Positions 17,395 to 27,717 of a DNA stretch of 64,000 bases are shown piece by piece. The number at the start of each line of letters is the position of its first letter. Position 1 is the stretch's first letter. Position numbers and translations under genes: made by a program. Below the pieces are notes generated by a model. The model ran no database searches, was not told the DNA's origin, and saw nothing but the letters and a program-made list of their open reading frames with translations. Origin of the DNA: Bacteroidota bacterium (GTDB taxonomy: Bacteria; Bacteroidota; Bacteroidia; AKYH767-A; OLB10). The stretch lies in contig JADKFA010000002.1 in the NCBI GenBank assembly GCA_016717725.1, forward strand, positions 186,001 through 250,000, in the 5' to 3' direction.

Positions 17395-18153
17395 TTATTC
17401 CTCAAATTTCTTCAGATGGATATTCAATCCATCAAATTCTGCAAACATAAAATGATTGATCCATTCTCCTAAATTGATGTACCTGCTTTTTTCATTGAGT
17501 TTAATATCCAATGGTAAATGTCGGTGTCCGAAGATGAAGTAATCAAAATGCTCTTTGTGCAATATTTCTTTGGAGTGTATCACCAACCATTCTTTATCAT
17601 CCCCTAAAAATTTTGCATCGTCATTTCCAGTGGCGATTCTGCTTTTCTTGGAAAAGTAACGCATCATGCTTATGCCAGCGTTTGGATGAATTCGAGCAAA
17701 TAACCATTGTGAGAATCGATTAGCAAAAACTTTTTTAATGAATTTGTATCCATGATCTCCCGGACCTAATCCATCACCATGTCCCAAGAAGAATTTTTTA
17801 TGGTTGTATTCTCTTTGGATAGGTTCACGATGCAGTTTTAAACCGATCTCTTCTGGAAAATAGTCAAAGACCCACATGTCATGGTTACCTGTGAAGTAAT
17901 GCATCTCCACACCATTATCACTGAGTTCTGCGAGCTTACCTAAGAGACGAACATAACCTTTTGGTACTGCATGCTTATATTCAAACCAATAGTCGAATAC
18001 ATCGCCCATCAAATATAAAATGGCCGCATCTTTCTTAATAACATCTAACCAACGAACAATTTTTTTCTCACGTTCTAAACTACTTGCCTTGTCGGGAACG
18101 CCGAGATGGAAGTCGCTAACGAAATAAATTTTTTTGCCTTCAGGTAGTTGCAT
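17395..18153 (-). CDS. lpxH: UDP-2,3-diacylglucosamine diphosphatase
   Basis: The 252-residue calcineurin-like phosphoesterase has all the metal motifs: SDFHLG (DxH), MGDVFDYW (GDxxD), TGNHDMW (GNHD), LGHGDGLGPGD and FGHRHLP. The length and the HPNAGISMMRYFSKKSR segment match the Bacteroidota LpxH-type enzyme. It cleaves UDP-2,3-diacyl-GlcN to lipid X and UMP in lipid A synthesis at the inner membrane. A TATCTTTG -7 box lies on the minus strand at 18178-18171, just beyond the end of the M1 peptidase gene, so lpxH probably has its own promoter. Confidence 0.92.
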   Translation of the reverse strand: MQLPEGKKIYFVSDFHLGVPDKASSLEREKKIVRWLDVIKKDAAILYLMGDVFDYWFEYKHAVPKGYVRLLGKLAELSDNGVEMHYFTGNHDMWVFDYFPEEIGLKLHREPIQREYNHKKFFLGHGDGLGPGDHGYKFIKKVFANRFSQWLFARIHPNAGISMMRYFSKKSRIATGNDDAKFLGDDKEWLVIHSKEILHKEHFDYFIFGHRHLPLDIKLNEKSRYINLGEWINHFMFAEFDGLNIHLKKFEE

Positions 18154-18170
18154 GTGATTTAACAGGTGTG

Positions 18171-18178
18171 CAAAGATA
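18171..18178 (-). promoter_or_regulatory. -7 box (TATCTTTG) of lpxH
   Basis: Read on the minus strand this is TATCTTTG, an exact TAnnTTTG match, 17 bp before the lpxH ATG. No TTG at 19-20 bp was found, so the -33 half is uncertain. Confidence 0.5.
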
Positions 18179-18186
18179 GCAATTGT

Positions 18187-21100
18187 CTAGTTGATGAACT
18201 GATTTCGGAAGTTTAACGGATTCATGTGATTTAAATTGAATACAAATCGAATCTGTTCAGCATATTTTGCATCATTCGCTTCCAAGTATTTCTGTATTTC
18301 TTCGGATCGAACTAATGGAAAGTAGACTTCAACCACATTTTTGATTAAGCTCAAGCAAATCCCGGCATCATAACTAAAGGAAGAGTTGAGATCATATACA
18401 TTTTTAATGTCTTTTTTGAAATCTGTTGTTGTTCCTATATCTCCATATATATTTTCAGCGGTAAAGGAATGGGGAAATCAATGCTGATGTTCATCGCAGC
18501 AATCCAATCTCTATAAGCACCAAAGGGGTGTATATTTTAAATGCGCCTTGTCGTAATGCCATTTGTTGGAATAAAAGAAACTGTGTTTCACTTCTACCAA
18601 AATAGAATTCATCATATGCATAATCATTCGATCCGCGCACACCGTTTCTATCGGAGAGGAAATATCCATAGAATCCATCCAAGTTATCTTTAATCATTTT
18701 CCCACCATATAAACGGATGTCGGCACCTTTTCCTTTTTTAGCGTAGTTGAAATGATAGTTGAATTCTACATCGGCTTTTAAAATATCCGCATTGGCTTCC
18801 AGTTGCAATTTCAATGAAAAAGGATCAATGGTTCTGCGATTTGCTAACTGGTATTTCAACCGATAAAAATCTTTGTATTCTTGATTTATTGATCCCGCCG
18901 CTTTTCCATTGTTGAAACGATAAATTAAATTGTCTTCCGAAATATGTATACTTTGCAATTTGATCTGTTGTTGAATGGAACTGTGGATGTTTGATTTTCT
19001 CAGTGAAAATATTAGTTCTGGACTAAATCTCATGTATCCAAGGTTTTCTTCGGTTAATAGTCCTTCCGCGTTTTTATATAATTCCTTTGCATAGCTAAAT
19101 TTTCTAAAACTATTTACCCAAGTTATTTTTTGAAGAAGTGGTGATGTGCACGGAAAAGTAATCTGAATATTGCCTGTTCCGTTAAGTGTGTTATCTCCGA
19201 AAGCGTATAAGGGAGTGATGGTGTATTCAATTCGTCGAAAAGGCAACATCACATTGTAAATACTCGCACCTACCATAAATTTGTTGTACTGATTCCAAGC
19301 AGCTACAGGAGTGACGAAAAGGGAAGGTCGGTCGAAGGCGTGAATTTTAGGAAGCATACTAAACTTCAATTTGGTGTTTCGTAGGCTGGAATTGTTTTTA
19401 CGATTTACATCTAGTGACGCTTGTTCTGCATCGATGAAAATTTCATCACAACTGTCACAAGGAAAGTTGAGCGTTGTATTTAATTGCTCTCGATCAAACC
19501 ATGTAGTAGATATGTGTTCTTTATTTTTAAAACCACTAATAGAAAATGGGGCGCGAATTCCGCTTTTATCTTTTACCGAAAATTCAAAACCATTGTTCAA
19601 TTTCTTTACCTTATTGAATTTAAAATCTTGTGATTTTTTCGACGAGAAGAAATCAACAAAAAACCATGATAAATCTTTTCCACTCACTTCCTCAAATGAT
19701 TTCTGAACATCGGCAGGGTAGGGGTGTTTGAATTTCCATTCTTGAAAATAGTGTTGCATCCCCGCGAAGAAGATGGAGTCGCCTAAATAATTTTGTAAAT
19801 AATTAAATGCAATCGCCGTTTTTTTGTAAGCAACAATACCATAATTTAAGTAGGTAAAATCTACGGCTTTATTTTCTATCGCTTGATCGGTAAACGTGCT
19901 GGTCGCTAATTGATATTCAAAATGCCCGGTTTGTTTGTAATCGAATTGATTCGTCCCTAGTATCGCCGAAGCAATTCCATACGAACTCATTTCATTAAGA
20001 TTTCCATATTGATGTGGAGGATATTTTTTCATCACATACAAAGCTTCCATAAATGAATTCATGCCTTCGTCCATCCAAGGATGATTTCTTTCGTTAGAAC
20101 CAAGTATTCCCTGAAACCAATTGTGTCCCACTTCATGCGCTACGACCATATCAAAAAGAAAAGGATCGTACGTTTTTCCGATGATAGTAATATTGGGATA
20201 TTCCATTCCACCTCCCGCAGCAATGGTACCATCAATGGCGGTACATTGTTGGTAAGGGTAATCGCCAACCAATGCAGAATAATGATACAATGCATCGTTC
20301 ATATTTCTAACTGCATTTTTCCAAAGATGAGGTTCAGCATTGGTGAACAAAGCCCAAGTAGTTACTTCGTTTCCGCTATTGGGTAGAATCACTTTTCCAG
20401 TACGAACATGAAATCGTTTATCGGCAAACCATGCAAAGTCGTGAACTTTTGATTGTGTAAAGCGAATGGTTTTTGTTTCTTTTGTTGATGAAGGAAAATT
20501 TAAACTGTCGTTGAAGTTATCGGGTTCTTTCGACAATTCATTCATCCAATCCACTTCCGTTTGTGTTTGGCAATCGCCAGTAGCACCCACCACATAATTT
20601 TTTGGTAAGGTAATCGTGACATCAAAGGATCCAAACTCCGCGTAGAACTCTCCTTGGTTTAAATACGGCATTGCATGCCATCCTTGTTGATCGTACACTG
20701 CCGGTTTCGGATACCATTGTGTAATGGCATAAGCTTGTCCAATATGTCCTAATCTAGAAATACTCGCCGATGGAAGCTTTACATAAAAGGGAGTTTTTAT
20801 AATCACTCTATTCCCCGGCAATAATGGTTTTTTGAGTTGCAAGAGCGCAATGTCTTTGTTTAAAGAATCATAAGACCAAAAAATGCTTTCATCGTTTGCT
20901 GTAAAATGTAATGAGTCGATGTAACCTCTTTCTTCTTCTTTTGCAAAGTAAAGCAACGCATCGCCATTTATAAGCATCTGTTTGCACAATGCAGAGTTCC
21001 GATCTTTATAAGCGTTTGGCCATAGATGAAACCAAATTTCTGATAAGGTATCCGACGATCGGTTGATGTATTCAATTTCAACCGTAGCGCTCAATGAATG

Positions 21101-21231
21101 CTTTTATCATTCAGGCTTACCGAAATTTTATAATTTACTTCTTGCTGAAAATATATTGTGTTATTTCCTGCATGAGCAACTAAGCCGTGAAAAAGTAAGG
21201 GGAAGAGGAGAAGTAGAATCCTTGAAGTCAT
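18187..21231 (-). CDS. M1 family aminopeptidase, secreted (frame-broken)
   Basis: The large open part (18491-21094) carries the M1 zinc site HEVGHNWFQG, with the second Glu in MDEGMNSF, and the substrate-binding GGMEYPN (GAMEN equivalent). Both ends were recovered in other frames. The N-terminus is MTSRILLLLFPLLFHGLVAHA, a signal peptide, starting at 21231. The C-terminus runs through FSYDAGICLSLIKNVVEVYFP to a stop at 18187. One missing base each near 21096, 18522 and 18460 (the latter two in C- and T-runs) restores 1,016 codons. The protein is far longer than minimal M1 enzymes, with a beta-rich, barrel-like C-terminal half. It likely acts in the periplasm or at the outer membrane in peptide use. 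Confidence 0.82.
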
Positions 21232-21402
21232 GCCTTCAAAAATAGTCAAGAAAGAGACGTGACAAACTGTTTATTCCCGAATTTATGAAGATCGGTACTT
21301 TCAGTAGTAGAGGTGCAATCAAAATTGTCCAATTAAAATAATTATATGCACCATATTTATTTTTTGTGAGGATATTATTGAAAATAATCCATTAAATTTT
21401 CC

Positions 21403-21451
21403 ATCACGTGGTCGTAGAGGCAGGTCATACCTGCCTCTACGACCACGTGAT
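21403..21451. repeat. Perfect 23-bp inverted repeat with 3-base loop
   Basis: Positions 21403-21425 (beginning ATCACGTGGTCG and ending AGGCAGGT) are the exact reverse complement of 21429-21451, with CAT as loop. The stem is GC-richer than its surroundings. It may act as a terminator or mRNA stabiliser for carA, or be a mobile palindromic element. No T-run follows on either side. Confidence 0.85.
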
Positions 21452-21468
21452 ATTTATAGAGACAGTAA

Positions 21469-21504
21469 ATTAGTTGAGACAAGGCATGCCTTGTCTCAAC
21501 TAAT
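21469..21504. repeat. Perfect 36-bp palindrome
   Basis: Halves 21469-21486 and 21487-21504 are exact reverse complements centred on GGCATGCC (left half begins ATTAGTTGAGAC). It lies 17 bp from the first hairpin and has the same design: a gene-free palindrome around a CCTTG or CCTGC word. Confidence 0.85.
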
Positions 21505-21628
21505 CATGACAAGTCTCAATTAGTGCAATTATTTTCTACAAGAATTATTCTGATAATGATTCATGTAATTCAAGATCAATTGCTAATAAATTGCGATCCT
21601 ACAAGATGGTTTAATTATTGAGTAAGCC

Positions 21629-22753
21629 CTAATTATTCGTTACTTTTTGCTGAGTATACTCCTTAATCATACTCACAAAATCATCAAATAAGTAAGCGGC
21701 ATCGTGTGGACCCGGAGCTGCTTCTGGATGATATTGCACAGAGAAAGCGGGTTTTGATTTCATACGAATGCCTTCAATAGTCTTGTCGTTTAGGTTAAAA
21801 TGGGTGATTTCAACTTCCTTCGAATTCTCAATGTCCTCTTGCATCACCGCAAATCCATGGTTTTGACTGGTAATTTCACTCGTACCTTTAATCACATTTT
21901 TTACAGGGTGATTGATTCCTCGGTGACCATGATGCATCTTATAGGTTCTCATTCCACAAGCCTCCGCCAAAAGTTGATGTCCCAAGCAAATACCGAATAG
22001 GGGTGTTCCACTCTCTAAAATTTCTTTTACCGTTTTTACTGCATCATGCATTGTAGCTGGATCACCAGGACCATTCGAAAGCATATAGCCATCTGGTTGC
22101 CATTGATTCATAGCTGCAAAAGTGGTGTTGTATGGGAAAATTCGAACTTGACATCCTCTGTTAGCTAAACTTCTTGCAATATTCATTTTATAGCCTGCAT
22201 CCAGCAAAGCCACTTTCATTTTTCCTTCTGTATTAAAATCCCAAGCTGTTTCCGAACTCACTTTACTCGATAACTCCAATCCTTCCATCGACGGAACTCT
22301 CGCTAATTTTTTTTTCAGTGTTTCGATGTCTTGGGTAGATGTGCTAATAATTGCATTCATACTTCCTTTGCTCCGAATATGGCGAACGATGGCGCGGGTA
22401 TCCACATCCGTTAGTGTCACCATATTATTTTGCAAAAGAAAATCTTGAATGCTCATGTCCGAATCTTTCCGACTTGGAATCGGGCTTAAGTTTCTGCAAA
22501 TAAGTCCTGAAATTTTTATTTCGGTCGACTCCGACTCACTCAATTTTATTCCATAATTCCCGATGTGAACACTGGTCATCACCATCAATTGTCCGGTGTA
22601 CGATGGATCAGTGAAGATCTCTTGATAGCCCGTCATACCGGTATTAAAACAGATTTCGCCGGTAGCAATTCCGATGGCTCCGGCAGCTTTACCATAAAAA
22701 ACGGTACCATCTTCAAGGAGTAATAATGCGGGACTTTTGGGAGTATATTTCAT
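21629..22753 (-). CDS. carA: Carbamoyl-phosphate synthase small chain
   Basis: CarA is complete. The N-terminal domain begins ALLLLEDGTVFYGKAAG. FNTGMTGYQEIFTDPSY follows, and the class I glutaminase domain has the nucleophile Cys in GICLGHQLL and the His-Glu pair in YHPEAAPGPHDA. It supplies ammonia from glutamine to CarB for pyrimidine and arginine synthesis. The upstream ATG at 22786 is rejected as start because a TATTTTTG -7 box overlaps it on the minus strand (22791-22784). ATG 22753 gives MKYTPKSPALLLL, which fits the family. CarB is not in the window. Confidence 0.95.
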   Translation of the reverse strand: MKYTPKSPALLLLEDGTVFYGKAAGAIGIATGEICFNTGMTGYQEIFTDPSYTGQLMVMTSVHIGNYGIKLSESESTEIKISGLICRNLSPIPSRKDSDMSIQDFLLQNNMVTLTDVDTRAIVRHIRSKGSMNAIISTSTQDIETLKKKLARVPSMEGLELSSKVSSETAWDFNTEGKMKVALLDAGYKMNIARSLANRGCQVRIFPYNTTFAAMNQWQPDGYMLSNGPGDPATMHDAVKTVKEILESGTPLFGICLGHQLLAEACGMRTYKMHHGHRGINHPVKNVIKGTSEITSQNHGFAVMQEDIENSKEVEITHFNLNDKTIEGIRMKSKPAFSVQYHPEAAPGPHDAAYLFDDFVSMIKEYTQQKVTNN

Positions 22754-22783
22754 GTGGGGAAGAAGAGGATGAATTCTAAAATG

Positions 22784-22791
22784 CAAAAATA
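22784..22791 (-). promoter_or_regulatory. -7 box (TATTTTTG) that decides the carA start
   Basis: Read on the minus strand the sequence is TATTTTTG, matching TAnnTTTG. Transcription would start around 22778, so the ATG at 22786 could not be in the mRNA and ATG 22753 becomes the first usable start. Confidence 0.5.
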
Positions 22792-23126
22792 CAGAAAATG
22801 CCTCTTGCTCTAAAATGATTGTTTAGCATATTATACAAAATTCGTGTAACTATTTATATATCAGATAATTAGTTGTGAATAAGTTCTGAGTTCAGGCTGC
22901 TGGCTGCTAGAAAATTTCGGTTCCTTAAGATTCATTGTCTTACTCTATATATGATGGAACACAGATTTATTATGATGATTAAGATTTTTTATGATTTCCC
23001 CGCGAACGCCGCGTAACCGATAGCTCTGGCGCGCTCCGACCGCCACGGTTTAAATGATCGTTTTTATATGAACTAGTATTTCACAATTATTTATATCTTT
23101 GAATGTAACCCTAAATCTTGAATTTT
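22792..23126. other. 335-bp intergenic region, promoters and short repeats
   Basis: No supported gene. It holds the carA upstream region and the text ATGATTAAGATTTTTTATGATT at about 22975-22995 (also at 43547-43567). A GC-rich patch lies at about 23000-23048 (CGCGAACGCCGCG). A TATCTTTG -7 box lies at 23094-23101, serving the secreted-protein gene at 23127. Confidence 0.5.
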
Positions 23127-23600
23127 ATGAAAGACAACTTCTCAATTAAAATGAAAAAATCTGTTCGTGTCATGTATCATTTTTTTGCAATCACTGGTGT
23201 GATAAGTTCCTTTTTCTTTCTTGTTTCTTGGAGTGATGCAAAAGTAGATCTAAAGGAATCTCCTCACGAGATTATGGCTATGGCACCCGATGTAAATATT
23301 TCTTCGGAAAGTGCTTCTGCTTTTATCAATGCTTATGGAAAGCGCTTTATTAAAGAAGGTAATGAAGCACCACCAAAAGGTTATTTTATTTCTCGAGCCT
23401 CCATTTCATGGTTGTTGGAGAATGCAAACCTTAATGGAATTTATGTTTACCCTGCTGTTAATGCACAAGGTATAGTTTGCTCCATTGTTGAAGGAGGGAT
23501 AAGTAGGGATGCTACTCATCGAATTTTGGAAGGTGTTGCAGGGAGAGTAATAATGAGTGAATCACCATGTCCAAATGACTGTGGTTCATTGATTCATTAA
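23127..23600 (+). CDS. Small exported protein, unknown
   Basis: Starting at ATG 23127 this gives 157 residues, with a hydrophobic helix around residues 15-37 (FFAITGVISSFFFLVSW) that looks like an uncleaved anchor or signal peptide. A mixed domain follows with FINAYGKRFIKEGNEAPPKGYFISR and a Cys pair near the C-terminus (SPCPNDCGS). A -7 box TATCTTTG at 23094-23101 supports this start over the TTG at 23118. I do not recognise the family. It is 29 bp before the adenylate cyclase gene, so a shared transcript and a sensory link are possible. Confidence 0.55.
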   Translation: MKDNFSIKMKKSVRVMYHFFAITGVISSFFFLVSWSDAKVDLKESPHEIMAMAPDVNISSESASAFINAYGKRFIKEGNEAPPKGYFISRASISWLLENANLNGIYVYPAVNAQGIVCSIVEGGISRDATHRILEGVAGRVIMSESPCPNDCGSLIH

Positions 23601-23629
23601 AACGTTGTTTCAACACTATTAAAATCTGT

Positions 23630-25451
23630 ATGAAATTTTTAAAAAATAAAAGAGCAGGGAGAACTTACGCCCTGTTCTTTTTGTTTTTAGTGGAGTGGAT
23701 ATGTCCGATGAATTTGTTAATGGCGCATGGAAGTGAAGTGGATAGCTTACGAAATATTTTTCATAATTCTAATCTTGATGCGGAAAAAAGGATTGAATTT
23801 GCTCAATTATTGACAAGGGGCTATCTGAAACAAAATAAAGTTGATTCTGCGAATTTTTATTTAAAGCAGTCGTTTAAGACACTCAAGAAAATTGAGAACA
23901 ACAAATTGCTAGCTCATTCTTGGTACTTGCAAGGGAAATTCGACATAGAGATGTTGGACTATGATAAAGCGATGAAAAGTTTTATGGAAGCCGATAAACT
24001 TTTTCTCATGGAGGGAATGCAAAAAGAGCATGGATTAGCAGAAATGCAATTTGGAATATTGATGTATGCTCAAAATAATTTTAAAGCATCCATCAGTTTC
24101 TTCAATACCGCATATCAATTATTAGTTCAAACAAAAGATACTTTTAATTTTCTAACTTGTAACTATCTGTTGGGGTTGGCTTATTTGGAAATAGGAAAAT
24201 TTGATGATGCAGAGAAAACGCTGAACCAAACTTTATCTCAAACCAAGAAATTGGGTTTTAAGCAACGTGAAATGGAGTGCCGACTCGGACTTTCTAAATT
24301 GTATTTAGAGAAAGGTGAGTTTCAAAAATCAATCGAATACATAAAGATACCACTTGAGTATGCCCAGTCTATTGAGAAGGAGAATTCAGGTAATCAAAGT
24401 GCAACATCAAGGACTGAATATATTTATGGGATGGCTGCTCTTGGATTAAAAGATTTTAATACCGCCCAAGTAATGTTGGAAAATTTTTTTGCATTTAATG
24501 CCTTTGCGCAATTATTACGAGCGCATTAAAACATCTGAAGGACTTATTAATTTGTTTAGTCAAACAAAGAATTACGATGAGGCTTTGAAGCAGATGAAGT
24601 ATGTGCTGGAGTTCAAGGATTCTTTGTCAAAAATGGAAAGTGAAAAGACATTAGCTGTTTTCAAGGATCGTCAAAATATTCAGCAGCAGAATTCACAAAT
24701 TGAATTGCTTACTTTTCAACAGGAAAAAGATAAAATCATTCGAATTTCGTTAATTACATTGGCTGTTTTGTTGCTCATTCTTTCAGTTACTTGGTTTCAG
24801 AAATTCAAATTGAGAAAGGAAACGAATCAAAAATTAGATGAGTTATTATTAAATATTTTACCCGTAGAAGTTGCAGAGGAATTAAAAGCAAGTGGAAATG
24901 CCACTACTAAAAGTTATGAATTGGTTTCAGTTGTTTTTGTTGATATGGTTGCCTTTACGAAATTGAGTGAAAAATTATCGCCAGCCGATTTAGTCGCTGA
25001 ATTGCATTTTTGTTTTTCTGAGTTTGATAGAATTAGTTCAAAGAATAATTTAGAAAAAATAAAAACCCTCGGAGATGCTTACATGTGTGCTGGAGGAATT
25101 CCTGTAAAAAATAATACCCATGCTTTTGATGCCATTTATGCGAGTCGGGAAATCATGGAATTTATAGAAAGCTACAACCAAAAAAAGGTACAAGATTTTA
25201 AAATTGAATTGCGTATTGGAATACATAGTGGTCCGGTGGTAGCAGGAGTAGTGGGACTCAAAAAATTTGCATACGATATTTGGGGCGACACCGTAAACAT
25301 CGCTGCCCGTTTAGAGCAAGCTGGCGAACCGGGAAGAATCAACATCTCCGAAAACACATACCAACTTGTAAAGGATAAAATCCGTTGTAGCAGCCGCGGA
25401 AAAATAAACGCGAAGTACAAAGGCGATATCAATATGTACTTCGTTTCATGA
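23630..25451 (+). CDS. TPR-containing adenylate/guanylate cyclase (frame-broken)
   Basis: A signal peptide or anchor (residues 1-32) is followed by TPR-like repeats (EKRIEFAQLLTRGYLKQNK, YDKAMKSFMEADKLF, FDDAEKTLNQTL). A transmembrane helix follows (ISLITLAVLLLILSVTW), then a class III cyclase domain. The cyclase shows SVVFVDMVAFTKLSEKL (metal Asp), KIKTLGDAYMCAGG (Lys-Asp typical of ATP specificity), RIGIHSGPVVAGVVG and YDIWGDTVNIAARLE with Asn and Arg. One extra T in the seven-T run near 24487 splits the frame; removing it gives 607 codons. Periplasmic TPRs feeding a cytoplasmic cyclase suggest a sensor that makes cAMP. Confidence 0.82.
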
Positions 25452-25669
25452 TTGATTTTGTAGGTGACACAAATTTTCACTTCGGATTATAAAAGCTGTT
25501 AGCTTCTGGCTGCAAGCTTCAAGGGTGAAAATTGTAGCGAAATATTTGTTCTCCGAAATTTATTTCCACTGCGCCCGCTGCGTGAACGTTGCGACCGTTG
25601 CGTTTAATCGAGAATTTATATGCGAATAAAATTCCATTTTCAAATTTTCAAATCGAAAAATCTTCAAAT

Positions 25670-26307
25670 TTATTTCCTCCCAAAGTCAGCCGGAATCTCT
25701 CCCCCAAACCTCCGTTTCCCATTTTAAAATTGGGTTTTTGTAGTCGTTGTTTTCTAGCCATTTTTCAGCTCTATAAATCAAATCAAACAACTCTCCATTT
25801 TTGCGATTCATTTCTAATTTAGTAGCGCACTTTTTTTCTTGATCCAAGCCATCGCCGTATTGGAATCGGTGTACACAATTTTAGTATGAAGCTCTTGCTG
25901 TTTTAAAACCGCTAATCCATGCACGATGGCTAAAAATTCTCCTACGTTATTGGTGCCTTGTTCGTAGGGGCCGCGGTGAAAAATTTCATCCCTCGATTGA
26001 AAATCGACACCTCGATATTCTAATAAACCTGGATTACCACTGCACGCTGCATCCACGCAAATACTATCTTTATTCGGACTTCCTACATTTCCTTTCACTG
26101 ACGTTGAAGAGGGTAAGGAGGAGTTTGCTTTTTTGTAAATATGCTTTGCTGGATTTTGTGAATACGCTAATTCAGCTTCCTGCTTGTTTGGATACGATTT
26201 GTATTTCGCATTGGGCCATCCTCAATATTTTTCTTGCACTCGCCCCACGAGGCATAAACACCTGGACGACGTCCTTCCCATACCGTATAAAATTTCTTCC
26301 CCGCCAT
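25670..26307 (-). CDS. rnhA: RNase HI with viroplasmin-like N-terminal domain (frame-broken)
   Basis: Read across frames, the start at 26307 gives MAGKKFYTVWEGRRPGVYAS, a caulimovirus-viroplasmin (RNase H N-terminal) domain. The catalytic domain follows, with Asp in CVDAACSGNPG, Glu in NNVGEFLAIVHG and Asp in VYTDSNTAMAWI. The C-terminus is NPILKWETEVWGEIPADFGRK, ending at 25670. Three homopolymer indels break it: one C missing near 26212, one A missing near 25829, and one extra G near 25696. Correcting them gives 639 bp, 213 codons. It removes RNA from RNA-DNA hybrids; the N-terminal domain binds hybrid or dsRNA. Confidence 0.85.
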
Positions 26308-26786
26308 GGTACAAATTTAATCTAAAAAGAAATCTATTGCTAAGACTGTTCATAAATGAAGCGAACAAAGATGAAATTTTGCTTAGAAATCATCTCTAGA
26401 ATATGCGTCGTAGCGCAGCCTTAGCGGCTCTGCGCCTTAGCGAGAAAATTTAGCAAAGAGAATAAGCAAACAATGGCTTATCGATTCATCCTCAACGAGA
26501 AAATTTGGCTGAGCGAAAACTTTGAGTTACTATTGATTGTAGAATTAACATTCAACATTTATTTTTTTGATATAATAATTATTAATGCAAAAATAAAGTT
26601 CATAAAATTGCTCGCAAAGGCGCAATCCCGATAGCTATCGGGACGCAAAGAAGAGGAAATTAAATTTATAAGTAAATTTGGAATTAATTATAGAAATCTC
26701 AACTTCTGATAGTTATCAAATAGAGAGAAAAGAAGTTTATTTTTAATTTGAATAAGATCGAGATGACTTTTTTGCAGTTAATAATA
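26308..26786. other. 479-bp intergenic region with repeats
   Basis: No supported gene. It holds degenerate GCCTTAGCG / TTAGCGAGAAAATTTAGC repeat text at about 26405-26515 and an AT-rich stretch at 26520-26600. The palindrome TCCCGATAGCTATCGGGA is at 26626-26643, framed by GCAAAGGCGCAA and CGCAAAG. Confidence 0.55.
26626..26643. repeat. 18-bp palindrome TCCCGATAGCTATCGGGA
   Basis: An exact copy of the core of the 11331-11364 palindrome and of the array at 37491-37569. Here it is inserted in CGCAA...CGCAAAG repeat text. Confidence 0.8.
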
Positions 26787-27632
26787 TCAATTTTTTTCTA
26801 CCAAACTATTCTCAATAATTTTTCCAATAGAGTCATTTAAAAAAGTAGGAATAATACAACCTTGTGTCAAGTTTATTTTGTCAGGATCGTTTAAATGTAA
26901 TAACATTTCATCGTATTTATCCTGTCCATGATGTTTTATAACAATTTCCTTTTTATCGGAACGCAATAAATAATGTAACATACCAATCGGATCTGCTTCA
27001 GGATGAAACTGTGTGCCGATCATCTCTGGACTAAATCTGATTCCCATCACCGCACGTTCAAAATCTACATGAGGTCGATCTTTTTCAATGGCTAAGATCT
27101 CTGCACCTATTTTGTTGAGTCGCGTTAAGTCAGGTTGCACAACTTGCCAATCTCTACTGTCAACAGCATGAAAAGGATCAGGTAATCCTTGGAAACAAGT
27201 TTCGTTTTTTCCTGAATCTGTTTTGTGTATCGGAAAAATTCCAAATGCAGTGGAATGTCTTTTAATCACATCGGCCACATCCAAATGTCGACACATCAGT
27301 TGAAATGAATGACAAATAAAGAAAATATATTTTTTATTCTTTGCAGATGATTTATTATGATTCCAAAGAGTATCGATTAAATTGAAATATTCTTTTTCCC
27401 ATTGCGCTCCTACATCTTCAAGTGGACTCCCAGGTCCGCCAGTGCTGATGTAAATATCAAAACTATCATCTGGAATTTCATCTTTGAAACGAACATCAAA
27501 AATTTTCCACCTTATTTTAAATGGATAGGGTGCTATATGTTGGTTTAGGATTGATTGAATTCCTCTCATTCCTTCATTCGGCTCGTTGTTGTAGAGGTCG
27601 AGGATCGCTAAATTAATTGTTTGGTTTTCCAT
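26787..27632 (-). CDS. Class I glutamine amidotransferase-like protein
   Basis: The 281-residue protein (from ATG 27632, MENQTINLAILDLYNN) has a GATase1 fold. STGGPGSPLED holds the oxyanion turn, FFICHSFQLM holds the putative nucleophile Cys, and GTQFHPEADPIGM holds the His and Glu of the triad. It is not part of GMP synthase (no ATP-PPase domain). Such stand-alone proteins either supply ammonia or cleave gamma-glutamyl bonds. It is the last gene of a four-gene minus-strand group with two amide-forming ligases and an esterase, 85 bp after the YbdK-like stop. A role in releasing or transferring a gamma-glutamyl group is inference. Confidence 0.75.
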   Translation of the reverse strand: MENQTINLAILDLYNNEPNEGMRGIQSILNQHIAPYPFKIRWKIFDVRFKDEIPDDSFDIYISTGGPGSPLEDVGAQWEKEYFNLIDTLWNHNKSSAKNKKYIFFICHSFQLMCRHLDVADVIKRHSTAFGIFPIHKTDSGKNETCFQGLPDPFHAVDSRDWQVVQPDLTRLNKIGAEILAIEKDRPHVDFERAVMGIRFSPEMIGTQFHPEADPIGMLHYLLRSDKKEIVIKHHGQDKYDEMLLHLNDPDKINLTQGCIIPTFLNDSIGKIIENSLVEKN

Positions 27633-27717
27633 CTCACAACTGCTTGGTACAAACCGCACAGTTTTCTATTTTCTTAGATTAATTTAATTTTTAGAAAAAT
27701 GCAATTCTTCTTAAACG

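Larger units (their letters stand above)
21232..21628. other. 397-bp intergenic region between convergently spaced minus-strand genes
   Basis: Lies upstream of the M1 peptidase gene and downstream of carA, both on the minus strand. Apart from the two long hairpins listed separately it is AT-rich with no supported gene. A third, degenerate copy of the second hairpin's text (CAAGTCTCAATTAG) is at about 21510-21524. Confidence 0.6.

Noticed and set aside
25589..25822. Plus-strand open frame of 77 codons
   Set aside because: It lies opposite the 3' part of the RNase HI gene and repeat text, and its sequence has no family resemblance.
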